Below, in pieces: positions 25,157 to 35,008 of a stretch of 64,000 bases of DNA. The position numbers and the translations under genes were made by a program. The DNA lies in the NCBI GenBank assembly GCA_000507305.1, contig DF241127.1, positions 24,137-88,136 on the forward strand, written 5' to 3'. Origin of the DNA: Breviolum minutum Mf 1.05b.01 (lineage: Eukaryota; Sar; Dinophyceae; Suessiales; Symbiodiniaceae). Numbering within the stretch: the stretch's first letter is position 1; every line of letters begins with the position of its first letter. A model generated the notes under the pieces. It had not been told where the DNA came from. It ran no database searches and saw only the letters and a program-made list of their open reading frames with translations.

Positions 25157-25783
25157 TTGGACGAATCGACTTGGAAACTGCAAGTGAGACTCCGTTTTGA
25201 ATCCATGAAAGTGACTACTACCTTTCAAGGGCCAAATACTGTTCTTTTCTGGAACAGTTCAAGCGCTCATCCTTCTAATCTCAAAAAGAGTAGACATGTT
25301 TTTTACATTTTGCGGGAATCCATCTCAAAAAAATCGCTTCAACGAAGTTTACCAAAGTTCCTGCAGAAACTCAACGAAACGTTCCGGGGGCATATGGTGA
25401 CACTGTTGTCAACGGTCAGTTGGAATGCCAAAGCTCAACCACTGGACTCCACTAAAAGATGCAAGAATTTGGGGATCGCAGATTCTTATTGTTCAACTCC
25501 AATGGTGCTCCGCTCAGTAACAGGGGATGTCTTAATCTATATTTTACAAGGTAATATGTGTACATATAAATATATATATATATATTCATATCTATACATA
25601 CATCCAGAAAGTCTAAAAGACAGAAAAAACCTTCTTGCATGGTTTTCAAAACAATCAAATCACTTGTATCATCCAGTTTCTTTTCAAGCTCATATTTCTT
25701 TGCTTTGGGTATTTTTCATCCAGGTATATTTGGATCAAATCTACTCCCCAGTCGCCCTGGACCCCCAAAACACCAAAACGTGA
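25157..25783 (+). other. 208-codon open frame crossing a TA repeat
   Basis: Longest non-satellite plus ORF outside 49-53 kb, but it runs through (TA)n at 25568-25583 (YKYIYIYSYLYI) and has no supporting splice sites. Another plus frame also reads well at 25360-25530. Probably fortuitous or only partly exonic. Confidence 0.15.
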
Positions 25784-25784
25784 C

Positions 25785-25856
25785 CTTCCACAGCATTTCC
25801 CGTTTCAAGCAGCTCGATGCCGCATCGCTGACCTTGGTGAATGTCCCATGAATCAA
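25785..25856 (-). CDS. Weak candidate exon
   Basis: 72 bp between CATCTAG|TT and GGAAG|GTCACG; reads DSWDIHQGQRCGIELLETGN. Its phases (2-nt start, 1-nt end) do not fit between the neighbouring coiled-coil exons, so it may be chance. Confidence 0.3.
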
Positions 25857-25984
25857 CTAGATGGACTTCCCAGGGTATACAATGATGATTAAAAGCGCCC
25901 GTTATAAAGGCCTTATTCTCTTGGGAAAACGTGGCATTGAAAAATGGGGCCCCGAAAAAGAATCCTGATGGATACTATTCGACT

Positions 25985-26107
25985 AATGATAAATTGTTGG
26001 TTTGGGTTGGTTTCGGATTCTAAGGGTGCCCTTCAGCAACAATCCATTTGATCAGGGGATCCCAGGAATCCAAACCATCAACCCAAACCAACAATTAACC
26101 ATTAGCT
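25985..26107. repeat. Foldback element, family G copy 1
   Basis: AAATTGTTGGTTTGGGTTGGTTTCGGATTC and GAATCCAAACCATCAACCCAAACCAACAATT form long arms around a GGGTGCCCTTCAGCAACAATCC loop. Flanks are AAT-rich. Relatives at 34587-34710 and 39608-39690. Confidence 0.75.
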
Positions 26108-26838
26108 AAATTGAAATAACAAAAAAGCAGATCCCATTTTGAAAATAGACTTCTTATTTTCAATTGGGAGGGGTCAGGGTAGGATTTATTTTCATTTGAA
26201 TAGATTCGCCCTTTTTTTGAATATATAGAGTCCGTAGGATTTCGTAGCCTGCATCCACCAACCAAAAAAACATAAGCCAAAAAAACAACCACTTGCTGCC
26301 TGAAGTTTCAAGGATTTTTTTTTAATGATTCCTATAAACCTGACTCATTCCTTGGCCTTGGTTTTGACTGAGGTAGATGGGCAATGATTATCTGAGGGCA
26401 AACACGCCAAACATATCCCTCCCAAAAAGGAAGAGGAAACTCATCTTCCCAGCTACCTTTAAAGAGGGGATATATTAGCTCTCTGGAGGGAAGACTATAC
26501 TTGTAAGCGATTGCAAGCAAGCTTCATGCTACATGGAATTTTGAAACCTTCACCCCCGAAAGAAATGGTCGTGTCACTGATCCTGGCACCCCCCAAGGCC
26601 AACTGTGCATAAATGGTTGGCTATCCGTTGGATGATTTCAAATCTTTACATGGGAAATGGTTGGAAATTACCATGTCCATTCATTTTAAACTGGTTAGCT
26701 TTGGAATTCCAGGATAATATGATCATGATTTCTGAATGACATCCAAACCCTTGGAGGAGGAGTGCGAGATATCTTATTAGTGCTGAGGTTCCAGCAGGAA
26801 TACCCCAAAAATGGCTCCAAGAACACATTGGGTGTCAC

Positions 26839-26977
26839 AAGACTTCCCAAATTCATGGCAAGTTCTTGACAACATCCGTCAGTTTGTGCCACGTTTATCC
26901 CTTTGCAAACATCCAGCAATTGGCTTTGGCAAACGGGGTTTCCATTATGGTCGATTGAATTAAGTATACAGTAATCC
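26839..26977 (-). CDS. Exon upstream of the coiled coil
   Basis: 139 bp, 46 codons after a 1-nt start, phase-0 end (AGTCTT|GTGACA). Acceptor GATACAAG|G. Reads NPVCQSQLLDVCKGINVAQT and DGCCQELAMNLGSL, Cys-rich and helical. Its phase-0 end matches the coiled-coil exon 24886-25017. No family recognised. Confidence 0.5.
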
Positions 26978-27158
26978 CTTGTATCTAGATATCTTTTATC
27001 AACCAACCATAGTTCTCTTCATGGCTCCATGTGAGCTTCAAAAAAAATGACTTGTATGAACCCCTCTTCTTTCTGACATTTCGATACTCTTGGACCCTTC
27101 GCACACGAGGCAGTGACTCTACCCCCCAAAGCAACCACCCCACCATTGACACAAAACG

Positions 27159-27259
27159 TTAAGTGGCTTCCAAGGCGAGACGGACATCATCTGGAGGATT
27201 GGAAGCTAACTTTAAACAAGCCATCCTCCACAGTTCCTCCACCAAAAAGTCACCCCAAA
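27159..27259 (-). CDS. Possible last exon, ends in TAA
   Basis: Starts after CTGCGAG|TT; 32 codons reading WGDFLVEELWRMACLKLASN then PPDDVRLALEAT and TAA at 27159-27161. The composition is convincing. Its 2-nt start fits the 1-nt end of 29110-29189, so it may be the C-terminus of the gene at 30-34.5 kb. The acceptor lacks a strong pyrimidine tract. Confidence 0.45.
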
Positions 27260-27308
27260 CTCGCAGAAAGTTGTGATTTTTTCATCAGAAAAATGATGTG
27301 TTGTGGTA

Positions 27309-27412
27309 CACCCCTGAAGTTTAACATGGAACCCCAAAACTGGTGGTTTCAAACGATGTGTTTCCCTTTCCAAGGAGGCATTTTCAGGTTCCATGTTAAA
27401 CTTTGGGGGTGT
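27309..27412. repeat. Foldback element, family I copy 1
   Basis: CACCCCTGAAGTTTAACATGGAACCCC and GGTTCCATGTTAAACTTTGGGGGTG arms, centre AAACGATGTGTTTCCC. Relatives at 38374-38462 and 38973-39072. Confidence 0.75.
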
Positions 27413-27599
27413 ATCGCGAATTTCCCCAAAGCGAAGGGGAGTTTTGGGAAAGGTAACACGATCAGGTCGATTGAGGTTATCCCACAAATCACCAATTGAA
27501 AAGAAGGGGAGCACTCACAAATCCCGAAATGTTGTGAAATGTAAATCTCAACAACCAAACCTCAGCAACCAAACAACCGTTGAGGTTTTTTTTCAAGGG

Positions 27600-27900
27600 G
27601 CTCCAACCAAAACCCTAGCCTGTCACCTCCCTGTAAAAGCTATGATTTTGTTTCACCCATTTTCTTTCAATCAATCTTCTTTTGACAAACCTTGGATTTC
27701 TGACGCTGGATTCGAAAGAAACAAAAAAAAATGCGCAAATAACGACGATTTTTTACGCTCCGCGCTCCTCGACCAGGTTCATAAAGGCATCACGTTCCTG
27801 GCCGGGCTTTTTTCATCATGAAGCACTATATAATAGCTTTGACCTTGTATCTTATTTTCAGAATGCCCGACTCAAGGCTAAGAAAATTCCCCACCCCCTT
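27600..27900. other. Exon-like bases, strand ambiguous
   Basis: Plus frame ending CGACCAG|GTTCAT contains KKCANNDDFLRSALLDQ; the minus strand over the same bases reads ERDAFMNLVEERGA then TAA. One is probably real. Confidence 0.3.
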
Positions 27901-28179
27901 TAGTTGAGGATGATGGAGCCTTCCTATGCTACTGAAATCCCCTAAATGATATCTTAATACATATATACGTAATATATACACGTTAATATATGTATTCCTT
28001 GCGATGCGAAGTTTCCCCACCCTAAAAATGACTGGCTTCTGGATTTTCATGAGTCCAATTTCTTAAGGTTCGGATGCCGGGAGCCAAAAAAAAAAAAATC
28101 GAAACTCCTGGCAACCTTCGAAGGGGAATTTGTCGCAATCCCAACCTTCCAGGCTTTGGTTTTTTTTGGAAAACTCCCT

Positions 28180-28743
28180 TCAGCATTTCGGTTCGGGTGG
28201 TTCCTCCTTGAAAAATGGCACCGAATCTTTTCGTTTTCTTAACGCCTGGAAGTTATGACAGTATGGCGATTGAGTAATTGAGCCACTTAGAAAAACAAAC
28301 GAGTTGGGTTGATTTTGGTTGGTGGTTGGTTGCCTTTTATCAAAATTACACTCCCTCAAACTAACAAACGGTCCTTCAAAAAGGTAGATGTATTTGCTAT
28401 TGGAATGGGTTGATGTCCATTGGTCCATCGCCATGTTTGTTTGCTGCAGGGCAATAATATGTGTAGTGTATATATTTTTCATTTTTTCCGTATATATACA
28501 TACGTAATGTCCCCTATATTCAAACCCTTTTTCCTTTTTTTCAAATCGCCGCATCAAAAAAAAGATCGCCTGGGCGGCGATCTCGCTCTGTTGCGATTTA
28601 TCCTCGGGGCTGAGGGGATCCGCAGCACGAATCGTCCAAGAGATTTTTTCGGCTCCAAAAAACTGCGTTTGGAACGGCCTTTTTCCAGAAAGCCCCCCCT
28701 TGAAAAAAATATTTGGGGAAAGAAATGGGTTCATCTTCCCCAC
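28180..28743. other. Open stretch, partly exon-like, containing a GC-rich hairpin
   Basis: 187 codons open on the minus strand (28180-28743) with DPLSPEDKSQQSEIAAQAIF near 28580-28640; plus frames are also open. GATCGCCTGGGCGGCGATC at about 28564-28582 is a perfect 7-bp stem hairpin. No trustworthy donor seen. Confidence 0.25.
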
Positions 28744-29109
28744 AAATTTTAGGGCAGAAAGTCTTTAGAAAAACAAGGATGTCAAGACCACCACCTACTG
28801 TAAGCTGGGTATCATTTTGGGATTGCCGATTTGATTCAAATTTGTATTGAGGAGACTTGCTTGCATCGGGCTAGCTTCCAAGCATGGCTTTCCTTTTTTT
28901 CATCCAGTGTCAATTTCCGTGTTCACCAAAATTCAAGTAGTGCCTCACATCTATCTTTCAAAGAAGAAGTCACAACCACCTCCGAAATATTGAACTCCTC
29001 CTGTTCGTTTCAACATTTCAAGTGCCCTTTTCTACCTTCTTGTCCCTTAAACACGGCCAGCCCTTCCGCCCTTGTGCCTCTTTCCGGAATCCCATGTTGT
29101 TGGTTTTAC

Positions 29110-29189
29110 CCAGCTCGAAACGAATCTGACGTCGGAAGCGTAGCGCCGTCTCCAAGGAAGGTGTCCAGGGCGACATCCAGCGATCCTCC
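29110..29189 (-). CDS. 80-bp exon, reading frame uncertain
   Basis: AAGCTCAG|G acceptor after a pyrimidine-rich run (TTGTCCTTCCTCCTGACATTAAG) and donor GAGCTGG|GTAAAA. Two frames are open: one (LDVALDTFLGDGATLPTSD) looks more like ordinary protein; the other (MSPWTPSLETALRFRRQ) is the one whose 1-nt start matches exon 30219-30302. Part of the 30-34.5 kb gene or its neighbour. Confidence 0.5.
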
Positions 29190-29722
29190 CTGAGCTTAAT
29201 GTCAGGAGGAAGGACAATGTTGTGAGATGTTTCGGGGCAAATTACTATAATTCCTAAACCTGAATTGTTTGGACATTTTGGGGGGAGTCCCTTTCTCAGC
29301 CACCATTTGGGGCGACCTTGACTGAGGTCATTATAATTTGCCCAGATGTTTGAGTGGAAGTTGAGACATCTTCTGGAGATATCACTGGGTTATAACTCTA
29401 TTAGGCAGGTTTCCACCCACGATCACAGTTCACATGTAAGGTCAATAAGGATCCGTTGAGAAAGATGAGCAGAAGAATTTCCACTAGTGGGTAGGAGCTG
29501 GTTCCCACACAAATATCATGTACGTATGAATATATATATATATATAGATACATATATATATATATACATTTTTTCTGTATATACAAGTATATGTAGATAC
29601 ATACATGGCATATGTGTGTGAACCTGTGTCTTCCTGAAAAATGCAAAAACATCTTCACCTGTAATGCCCTGGTGATCCCAAAACGGGAAGGAAGTCCGGA
29701 GCCGAATTTGAAAGTCCGAGGC

Positions 29723-29723
<1 letters not shown>

Positions 29724-29799
<76 letters not shown>
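29724..29799. repeat. (ATG)n microsatellite, about 24 units
   Basis: A perfect GATGATGAT run. In translation it gives poly-Met on the plus strand and poly-His on the minus strand; the 161-codon minus ORF over it is an artefact. Confidence 0.95.
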
Positions 29800-30218
29800 A
29801 AGAGAACCCCAAAGGAGCATACCCCATTGGCATCCCGTCTCTCTATCCCCCAAATGACAAATGTTCAAAAAGAATTCCCAAAACATAAACTGTCTTTAGA
29901 ACCACATTTACTACTTCCCAAAGCCACCATCAAACTGGCATGAGAAGGTGGGAAACGATAGCTCAAAGTCCATAGGGATTCTGACCACCATCCCAAGCTA
30001 CAAAGCATCTTTGGTAACAGCGAAAGTTGTAGGACATAGTGATTGATGCTTCAAAAATCCATTCACAACCACATGGGATGATATGTTATATATACATATA
30101 TACATACTATGATGAGGTGGTTGCAACATCAGGTTGAAACATGCCGTTTTTGCAACACTTTTGATTTCTTGATGGAAACAATAAACAGCTGAAGTTTCTA
30201 GGCAAATTATTGCATCAC

Positions 30219-30302
30219 CTCCCAGATAGCCCAATTTGCCCAGTTAAATCTACTTCAAGGCGCTTGGGCAAATCCTCCACATCGTCAGAATCCCATTTCC
30301 GC
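30219..30302 (-). CDS. Unknown gene (34.5-30 kb), exon 9
   Basis: 84 bp from ACGACTTCAG|G to TGGGAG|GTGATG. Reads KWDSDDVEDLPKRLEVDLTG then QIGLSG; acidic. 1-nt start and 2-nt end agree with exon 30670-30798 upstream. No domain recognised. Confidence 0.65.
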
Positions 30303-30669
30303 CTGAAGTCGTTCGTGCTTTGGGCAACAAGATGAGGCGAAAGAAGACGAGGCTGTCAAGTCCGCGGACAACACTGACAATTCAAATCAAAACTTGGGGA
30401 TTTTTCCTCAGGAATTGCTTGGAAGAAAACAGCTGGAGAACTCCAAATTTTAACCTTTGGAAAGGACTTGCATCTTCCATGGAACATCCCGAAAAATTTC
30501 ACCTGAAAATCTCAAAAGTGTTTCCAGATGGTGTACCGTTCAGGGAAGGGAAAACATTCCATCCTGACATCCATCACAAGACCGATGACCCATTCGTTTT
30601 GATTCGGTGGATTTCCGTATAGTCTGCACCAGGTTTTATAAGCAGATGGTGCCAACAACTCCCGGTAAC

Positions 30670-30798
30670 CTGGTTGTGGCATCTTTCAAGGGTATTTTTG
30701 CAAGTATTTTCTCATTGGAAAAGGGATTTCGATTCCGATGTAGAGGTGACAAGTGTGTCCCTTCGTTCGTAGCATTCGATTTGTTTTGCTTCGACGTC
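30670..30798 (-). CDS. Unknown gene (34.5-30 kb), exon 8
   Basis: 129 bp from CACCAAAG|G to ACAACCAG|GTTACC. Polar, Asn/Ser-rich start (KQNKSNATNEGTHLSP) then NEKILAKIPLKDATT. Same 1/2 phase pattern as its neighbours, giving an Arg at both junctions. Introns of 324 and 367 bp on the two sides; the upstream one holds a decayed family B element (30875-30975). Confidence 0.6.
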
Positions 30799-31122
30799 CT
30801 TTGGTGGTCGTCCAAGTCGATGCTTTTTCGGTGTTTTCCATGGTTCCATGGATCACTTGGATCACTTTATAGGGTGTCAGACAGTTGCCATGAAACCAAA
30901 CATCCCAAAAGGAAACGATAGTCTTCCAACCACCATTTTCCAGGTCATATACTGTACATTAGTTTCACGGAGAAAAACCTCAGAATCCTCATGGACCATT
31001 TTCCGCAACCATCTTGAACTTCAACCGCAACATCTTGCACATTGGCAACATCGGCCGCAACACACAAACATCCAACGACAGATCATTGTCTGCCCTTTCC
31101 CCCCATTTTTCACAGCTCCCAC

Positions 31123-31224
31123 CTGGAATCAGAAGCCATCAGAATCATATAAGGTTGCTCCTCCAGAATTTGATGAAGTTCACTTTCAGTGAGTGGTGGT
31201 TCCTCTTCCATTTTTTCGGCTGAC
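31123..31224 (-). CDS. Unknown gene (34.5-30 kb), exon 7
   Basis: 102 bp from GCGTTCTTAG|G (pyrimidine-rich) to GATTCCAG|GTGGGA. Reads EKMEEEPPLTESELHQILEE then QPYMILMASDS: an acidic helix. 1-nt start, 2-nt end, both in agreement with neighbours. High-quality splice sites on both sides. Confidence 0.7.
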
Positions 31225-31575
31225 CTAAGAACGCTGAAGGAAGGTCAAACTGTGAAATATAGAAAGAGATATTGATAGCATGGAGATCGTATCCTATATG
31301 TCCACAATGCATATGCATGTGTATATATATATATACACATGGATACATACATATATCTATACACGTATGTATACACTTATATATCGTGTACTAATCAGAA
31401 ATCAAATGCCAAAAATCAGATGTCAAATATAATGCACAATCTATGATGAATGAGTATATTTTCAAGGAATGAGGACAATAAATGAAAAGCATTCCATTAG
31501 TTTCAGCCAAAAACGCTCCAAACCATGTGGATCAAACGCGATCCATGCCTGGTCCGTGCCGGGTCCATGTACTAC

Positions 31576-31678
31576 AGGTATATAAGTTGCATTGGTGGTG
31601 TGGTGCTACTATGTTTAAAAGCATCTTTAAACTCAAGATTTTGCCAAAATACTGTGTCAAGTCCAGTCTTTGGCACTA
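31576..31678 (-). CDS. Unknown gene (34.5-30 kb), exon 6
   Basis: 103 bp. Begins directly after the CAACAG terminus of a family D element and ends TACCT|GTAGTA. Reads VPKTGLDTVFWQNLEFKDAF then KHSSTTPPMQLIY. Starts with 2 nt (TA), matching the 1-nt end of exon 31790-31851, so the element between them behaves as an exact intron. Confidence 0.7.
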
Positions 31679-31789
31679 CTGTTGCTTGAAGACATCCTGC
31701 ACCACTTGGAATTTAAAAACCCCTGTAAATAAATAATGGGATAAACTACCAACCTCAACTGCTGATCGCCGGATTTCTGAACCATCAAC
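31679..31789 (-). repeat. Family D element acting as a complete 111-bp intron
   Basis: On the minus strand it starts GTTGATGGTTCAGAAATCC and ends GGTGCAGGATGTCTTCAAGCAACAG. Flanks are CATACT|GT ... AG|TAGTGCC; TA occurs on both outer sides of the CTGTTG...CAACAG termini. Exons on both sides continue in the same reading phase. Core (GTTGAGGTTGGTAGTTTATCCCATTATTTA) matches the other D copies. Confidence 0.7.
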
Positions 31790-31851
31790 AGTATGTCCCA
31801 ACTTTCAGACATCGTTGGAATCCAAAATGATTCACAAACCCTAAAATGGAA
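31790..31851 (-). CDS. Unknown gene (34.5-30 kb), exon 5
   Basis: 62 bp from TTACGACAG|T to CATACT|GTTGAT. Reads SILGFVNHFGFQRCLKVGTY. 1-nt start fits the 2-nt end of 32120-32187; 1-nt end fits exon 31576-31678. An alternative acceptor 11 bp upstream (ATTCAG|CAT) would give phase 0. Confidence 0.6.
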
Positions 31852-32119
31852 CTGTCGTAATGCTGAATATTTCATCAATTTTTGCGATCACTGTGGTACC
31901 CTAATTTTGACCCACCATCTTAAATCACCCCAAACTTATCTAGACATATTGCGTCTCAAAACATGATGTATCAACAACTATAACAAACCTATCTATAAAT
32001 ACAAATCTAAACATACCCAAACATAAACCCTAAGGATATTAGTGTAACTAAATGGAACAAAAACCCGTGTTTGTTGTGCTCATTTCTTTCTAAGATCGCT
32101 GGGCTTCTCTCAAAGGTAC

Positions 32120-32187
32120 CGTGATGAAAAGCGTGTCTTGTGTTTCTCGATGCGTTCCAATGCCACTTCGCGTGCTTTCACCAAGGC
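32120..32187 (-). CDS. Unknown gene (34.5-30 kb), exon 4
   Basis: 68 bp from ATCTACCGAG|GCC to TCATCACG|GTACCT. Reads ALVKAREVALERIEKHKTRF, then SS: a charged amphipathic helix. Phase 0 start; 2-nt end agrees with exon 31790-31851. The intron upstream contains a family A remnant and a full family D copy. Confidence 0.65.
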
Positions 32188-32231
32188 CTCGGTAGATCAG
32201 GAATCGCGAACTACCCGTAATGGTGAACGTA

Positions 32232-32340
32232 CTGTTGATGGTTCAGAAATCCTGGATCATGTGGGATGGTGCTAAAACTCTGTAAATAATGGGATATCTA
32301 TCATATCAACTGGTTAGCCGGATTTCTGAACCATCAACAG
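32232..32340. repeat. Foldback element, family D copy
   Basis: CTGTTGATGGTTCAGAAATCC to GGATTTCTGAACCATCAACAG, a near-perfect foldback with TA on both flanks. It abuts a family A core (32341-32398: TAGCAATGGAATATCCCC to CCATTGCTATGG), so D probably inserted into A. Confidence 0.8.
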
Positions 32341-32420
32341 TAGCAATGGAATATCCCCATTTTCAATATCAAAGGTTCCATTTTCCATTGCTATGGCAGG
32401 AAAAAACGGAGTCTCACAAC

Positions 32421-32488
32421 CTTTATCTGCCGTCCTGGTTTTTGTTTGCAAGTATTGCCCAAGCCGCCCACAGTGGAAAATTGTGAAG
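32421..32488 (-). CDS. Unknown gene (34.5-30 kb), exon 3 (tentative)
   Basis: 68 bp from CAAACTTAAG|C to GATAAAG|GTTGTG. Reads FTIFHCGRLGQYLQTKTRTA, then DK. The 1-nt start fits exon 32543-32665, but the 1-nt end does not fit exon 32120-32187; a different donor, or a further exon, is needed. An alternative frame (PLWAAWAILANKNQDG) is also open. Confidence 0.4.
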
Positions 32489-32542
32489 CTTAAGTTTGGG
32501 TCCCCTCAATTCGTAAAAAATACATAGATTCTTTACTACCAC

Positions 32543-32665
32543 CTGGTGAATCCAAGAGATTTGGAAAACCCCCCAAGGTTGAACAGTAACTTGTGTACCT
32601 TTTCAAAAAGAGTTGCCGGATTGAGGGATAAAACGTATGCGGTTTGGCTGTCATGAATGGTAAAA
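32543..32665 (-). CDS. Unknown gene (34.5-30 kb), exon 2
   Basis: 123 bp from CTTTCATACAG|T to TTCACCAG|GTGGTA. Reads FTIHDSQTAYVLSLNPATLF and EKVHKLLFNLGGFSKSLGFT: alternating strand and helix, clearly protein-like. 1-nt start agrees with the 2-nt end of exon 34425-34539. Confidence 0.7.
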
Positions 32666-32802
32666 CTGTATGAAAGTATACACAATGATTCCTGTCATTC
32701 AAAAGGTAGGATCATGATCTAGGTATACTTCACATGAAAGTATGCAAATGATCTAGGTATGCTTCACTGTGGCAACCACCTATTCCTGTCACTCAATAGA
32801 TT

Positions 32803-32925
32803 TAGCCAAATTATAATATTTCACAAACCTAGATTTTTGCGAAATAAGAGGATTTCCCTGCCAAACAGCCACCTTTTGGGGTGAAAAAAACGTGTTTTCC
32901 GTCGCTATAATCCTACCTACACACT
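32803..32925. repeat. Dispersed repeat, partner of 8561-8645
   Basis: Shares CAAATTATAATATTTCACAAACCTAGATTT, CACCTTTTGGGGTGA and GTCGCTATAAT with 8561-8645. Just upstream, GTATACCTAGATCAT-like sequence occurs twice (32720-32760). Confidence 0.4.
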
Positions 32926-33239
32926 CGATTCGGAGAACCCCACCGAAAACGAACGGCGAAGTCCCCCAACCTGAAAATACCACCAAATGGAAAAGGAGAA
33001 ACATCTATATATACAAACCCACCAATTTTTGGGGGGGGTTCCAATTGGTTCGTTTTAACTTTTGGGGATTTTGGGGATTTCGGACTCTCTTCATCAAAAA
33101 GGGGTTGAAATTTTATACAACAGTATTTTGTGACCCCCGAAATATGAGGGAAATCTTGCTTACAAGATCTCTTCACGCACGGAAAATAAATACAGCAAAA
33201 CAAAAAAGATTCCTGATACTCGTAGTTTGATCATACTGC

Positions 33240-33535
33240 TTGGTTCATACGGATTCCCATCTATTCTCGTCCTGAAAAGGGGGGTCGTTCACAGAATCCT
33301 CTACTCTTCAAAAAAGGCACCCCGCCAAAATCACGGGGAGATGTCGATTTGCCCCTTGATAAATCTGGTCCACACTTTTCTGTGGTGTATTCAAGTGCTA
33401 TACAACAAACTGCCATTTTTTGCGCGATTCGTAACTCTGAAAGTCATGGATGGTTTTTTAAAAAAATCAGACACTCTGGAATTGCTGATGAGCTGTTGAA
33501 CCCTAGCTTAAAAACAATGGTGTCTTCGTAAAGGA
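33240..33535. other. Open on both strands, exon status unresolved
   Basis: Plus frame reads SVVYSSAIQQTAIFCAIRNS; minus frame reads IAQKMAVCCIALEYTTEKCG. Neither has phase-compatible splice sites with the neighbouring minus gene. Confidence 0.25.
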
Positions 33536-33608
33536 GCCATTTAACAAATCTATTTAAGACAAAAGTGTGTCCATTTTTGATTCGTACCTTTTTCAGTTGG
33601 GCCTCAAA

Positions 33609-33716
33609 GATACCCTCCAGGGAACTAACATATCTCCCAAAAATGGCATTTTGAAGATGATTTTCGAACTTCCCCAGGTGGGATATGTTAATTCCCTGGA
33701 GGGTATTTCAGCTCCC
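33609..33716. repeat. Foldback element, family C copy 2
   Basis: GATACCCTCCAGGGAACTAACATATC and GGGATATGTTAATTCCCTGGAGGGTAT arms; nearly perfect. Core AAAAATGGCATTTTGAAGATGATTTTCG. Confidence 0.85.
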
Positions 33717-33897
33717 CGTGATTTTTTTTTGTGGAATTGATTTTTCGCACCCAGATGCGCTATGGAGAGCGGTAGCTACGCCAAGATCTTTGATCTTGAG
33801 AGCTTCCATTCGAAAGGAATTCCAGCTGATGCTCACAGTCCAATCGCCTTAACCAGGCGCCATCATCGTTAGTTATTTCAATGGAGTGACATGTATG

Positions 33898-34003
33898 GAG
33901 CCCCTATATATAAATGGCCGAAAAGAAGTGGATAACTGGGGTTATTTCGCCCTACTTATAGGAGTTATAGCCCCAGTTTTATAACTGGTAGGGACCCACC
34001 TTG
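33898..34003. repeat. Foldback element, family H copy 2
   Basis: GAGCCCCTATATATAAATGG ... TATAACTGGTAGGGACCCACCTTG; shares CTTATAGGAGTTATAGCCCC with the copy at 6256. Confidence 0.6.
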
Positions 34004-34424
34004 TCGTTGAAGTTTTTGCGAGCTTTTTCACGTAGGGTAGCATGTGTTTTTGAGGAACCGGGATTTCCCCTCACTACTAGTGACTATAATCTTTTTTCTG
34101 GAAACTTCTCTTTTTGACCTTCAATGTCCAATGTTCCTGAGTAGGGTCAACATTCTGATCTATGATACAGCTGCTAAGTTGGGTTTCACTTACGGACCAG
34201 TAGCCCTGTTCGGGGATTAAGATCCAACAATCTGCCAAAAAAAAATTATGTTACAGGGTTATTATATAACCCAAACAATTCATTATGAAGGAGAAATCCC
34301 TCAAATTTTCCATGCAACTGCATTGTTTGATTTCTGTCAAAATTGGAAATTTAATTGATCCCTGTATCAAGTGCACGAATAAAAAATCTTCCAAAACCAC
34401 AGCTCAAGTGGCCATTCTTCTCAC

Positions 34425-34539
34425 GTCGCAAACCGCTGCCATCCTTCTGGGGCGTAACCCCTGAGGCATTGGTGTTTTGCGAGGTGCGTATCCTCGGCAA
34501 AAAGCGACACATGGCTGAACTTCAGGTTTGGGACAAGAG
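34425..34539 (-). CDS. Unknown gene (34.5-30 kb), most upstream exon found
   Basis: 115 bp. The acceptor has a perfect pyrimidine tract (CTTTTTTTTTCAG|CT) and the donor is GCGAC|GTGAGA. Reads LVPNLKFSHVSLFAEDTHLA and KHQCLRGYAPEGWQRFA. Its 2-nt start means at least one exon lies further upstream (below 35.7 kb). Phase fits exon 32543-32665. No family recognised across the nine exons. Confidence 0.7.
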
Positions 34540-34586
34540 CTGAAAAAAAAAGAAATGAAGATGGACAGCTTAAAAAAAAAAAACAG

Positions 34587-34710
34587 CTAATGATTAATTG
34601 GTGGTTTGGATTCTTGGGATCCGCTTATGAAAGGGATTATTACTTCGGGGTACCCCTAGAATGCCAAACCACCAACCCAACAACCCCAACCACCAGTTTA
34701 CCATTAGTTG
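34587..34710. repeat. Foldback element, family G copy 2
   Basis: GGTGGTTTGGATTCTTGGGATCC and CCAAACCACCAACCCAACAACCCC arms; flanks CTAATGATTAA / TACCATTAG resemble those at 25985. Confidence 0.65.
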
Positions 34711-34778
34711 AAAAAAAAACATAGAGAAAAAAAAGATATGGTGTGAAAAAAGATGGAAATTGTATGATAATATCTATA

Positions 34779-34881
34779 TGGGGGCTTCCTAAAATGGTGG
34801 TACCCAAAAACCATGGGGTGTTCCTCCTAAAAATGATCATTTTGGGGTGTTTTGGGGGTACCACCATTTAAGGAAACACCC
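34779..34881. repeat. Foldback element, family F copy 2
   Basis: GGGGGCTTCCTAAAATGGTGGTACCC and GGGGGTACCACCATTTAAGGAAACACCC, inverted relative to 1799-1899. ATATG / CATATG flanks. Confidence 0.7.
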
Positions 34882-35008
34882 ATATGCATATGTATATTAC
34901 CAAGTACTCCTCGGTAGTAATACCGGATATTGGAATCTGTATCCATTTGCCTCTCAAAAAAACCTACCATTTAATCCATAGTCTCCACACGTGCAGTCAA
35001 AGGCTTAA

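Noticed and set aside
29010..29388. 126-codon stop-free minus frame without an early ATG
   Set aside because: Its upstream part lies in an inverted repeat (CAAATTACTATAAT / ATTATAATTTG), so most of it is probably intron.
29401..29943. Poly-His and poly-Met ORFs
   Set aside because: They are the (ATG)n microsatellite read on each strand.
33755..33880. Possible tRNA gene on the minus strand (CTGGTTAAGGCGATTGGACTGTGAGCATC with a TTTCGAA loop)
   Set aside because: No closing acceptor stem or correct anticodon stem could be formed. At most a decayed tRNA-like sequence.
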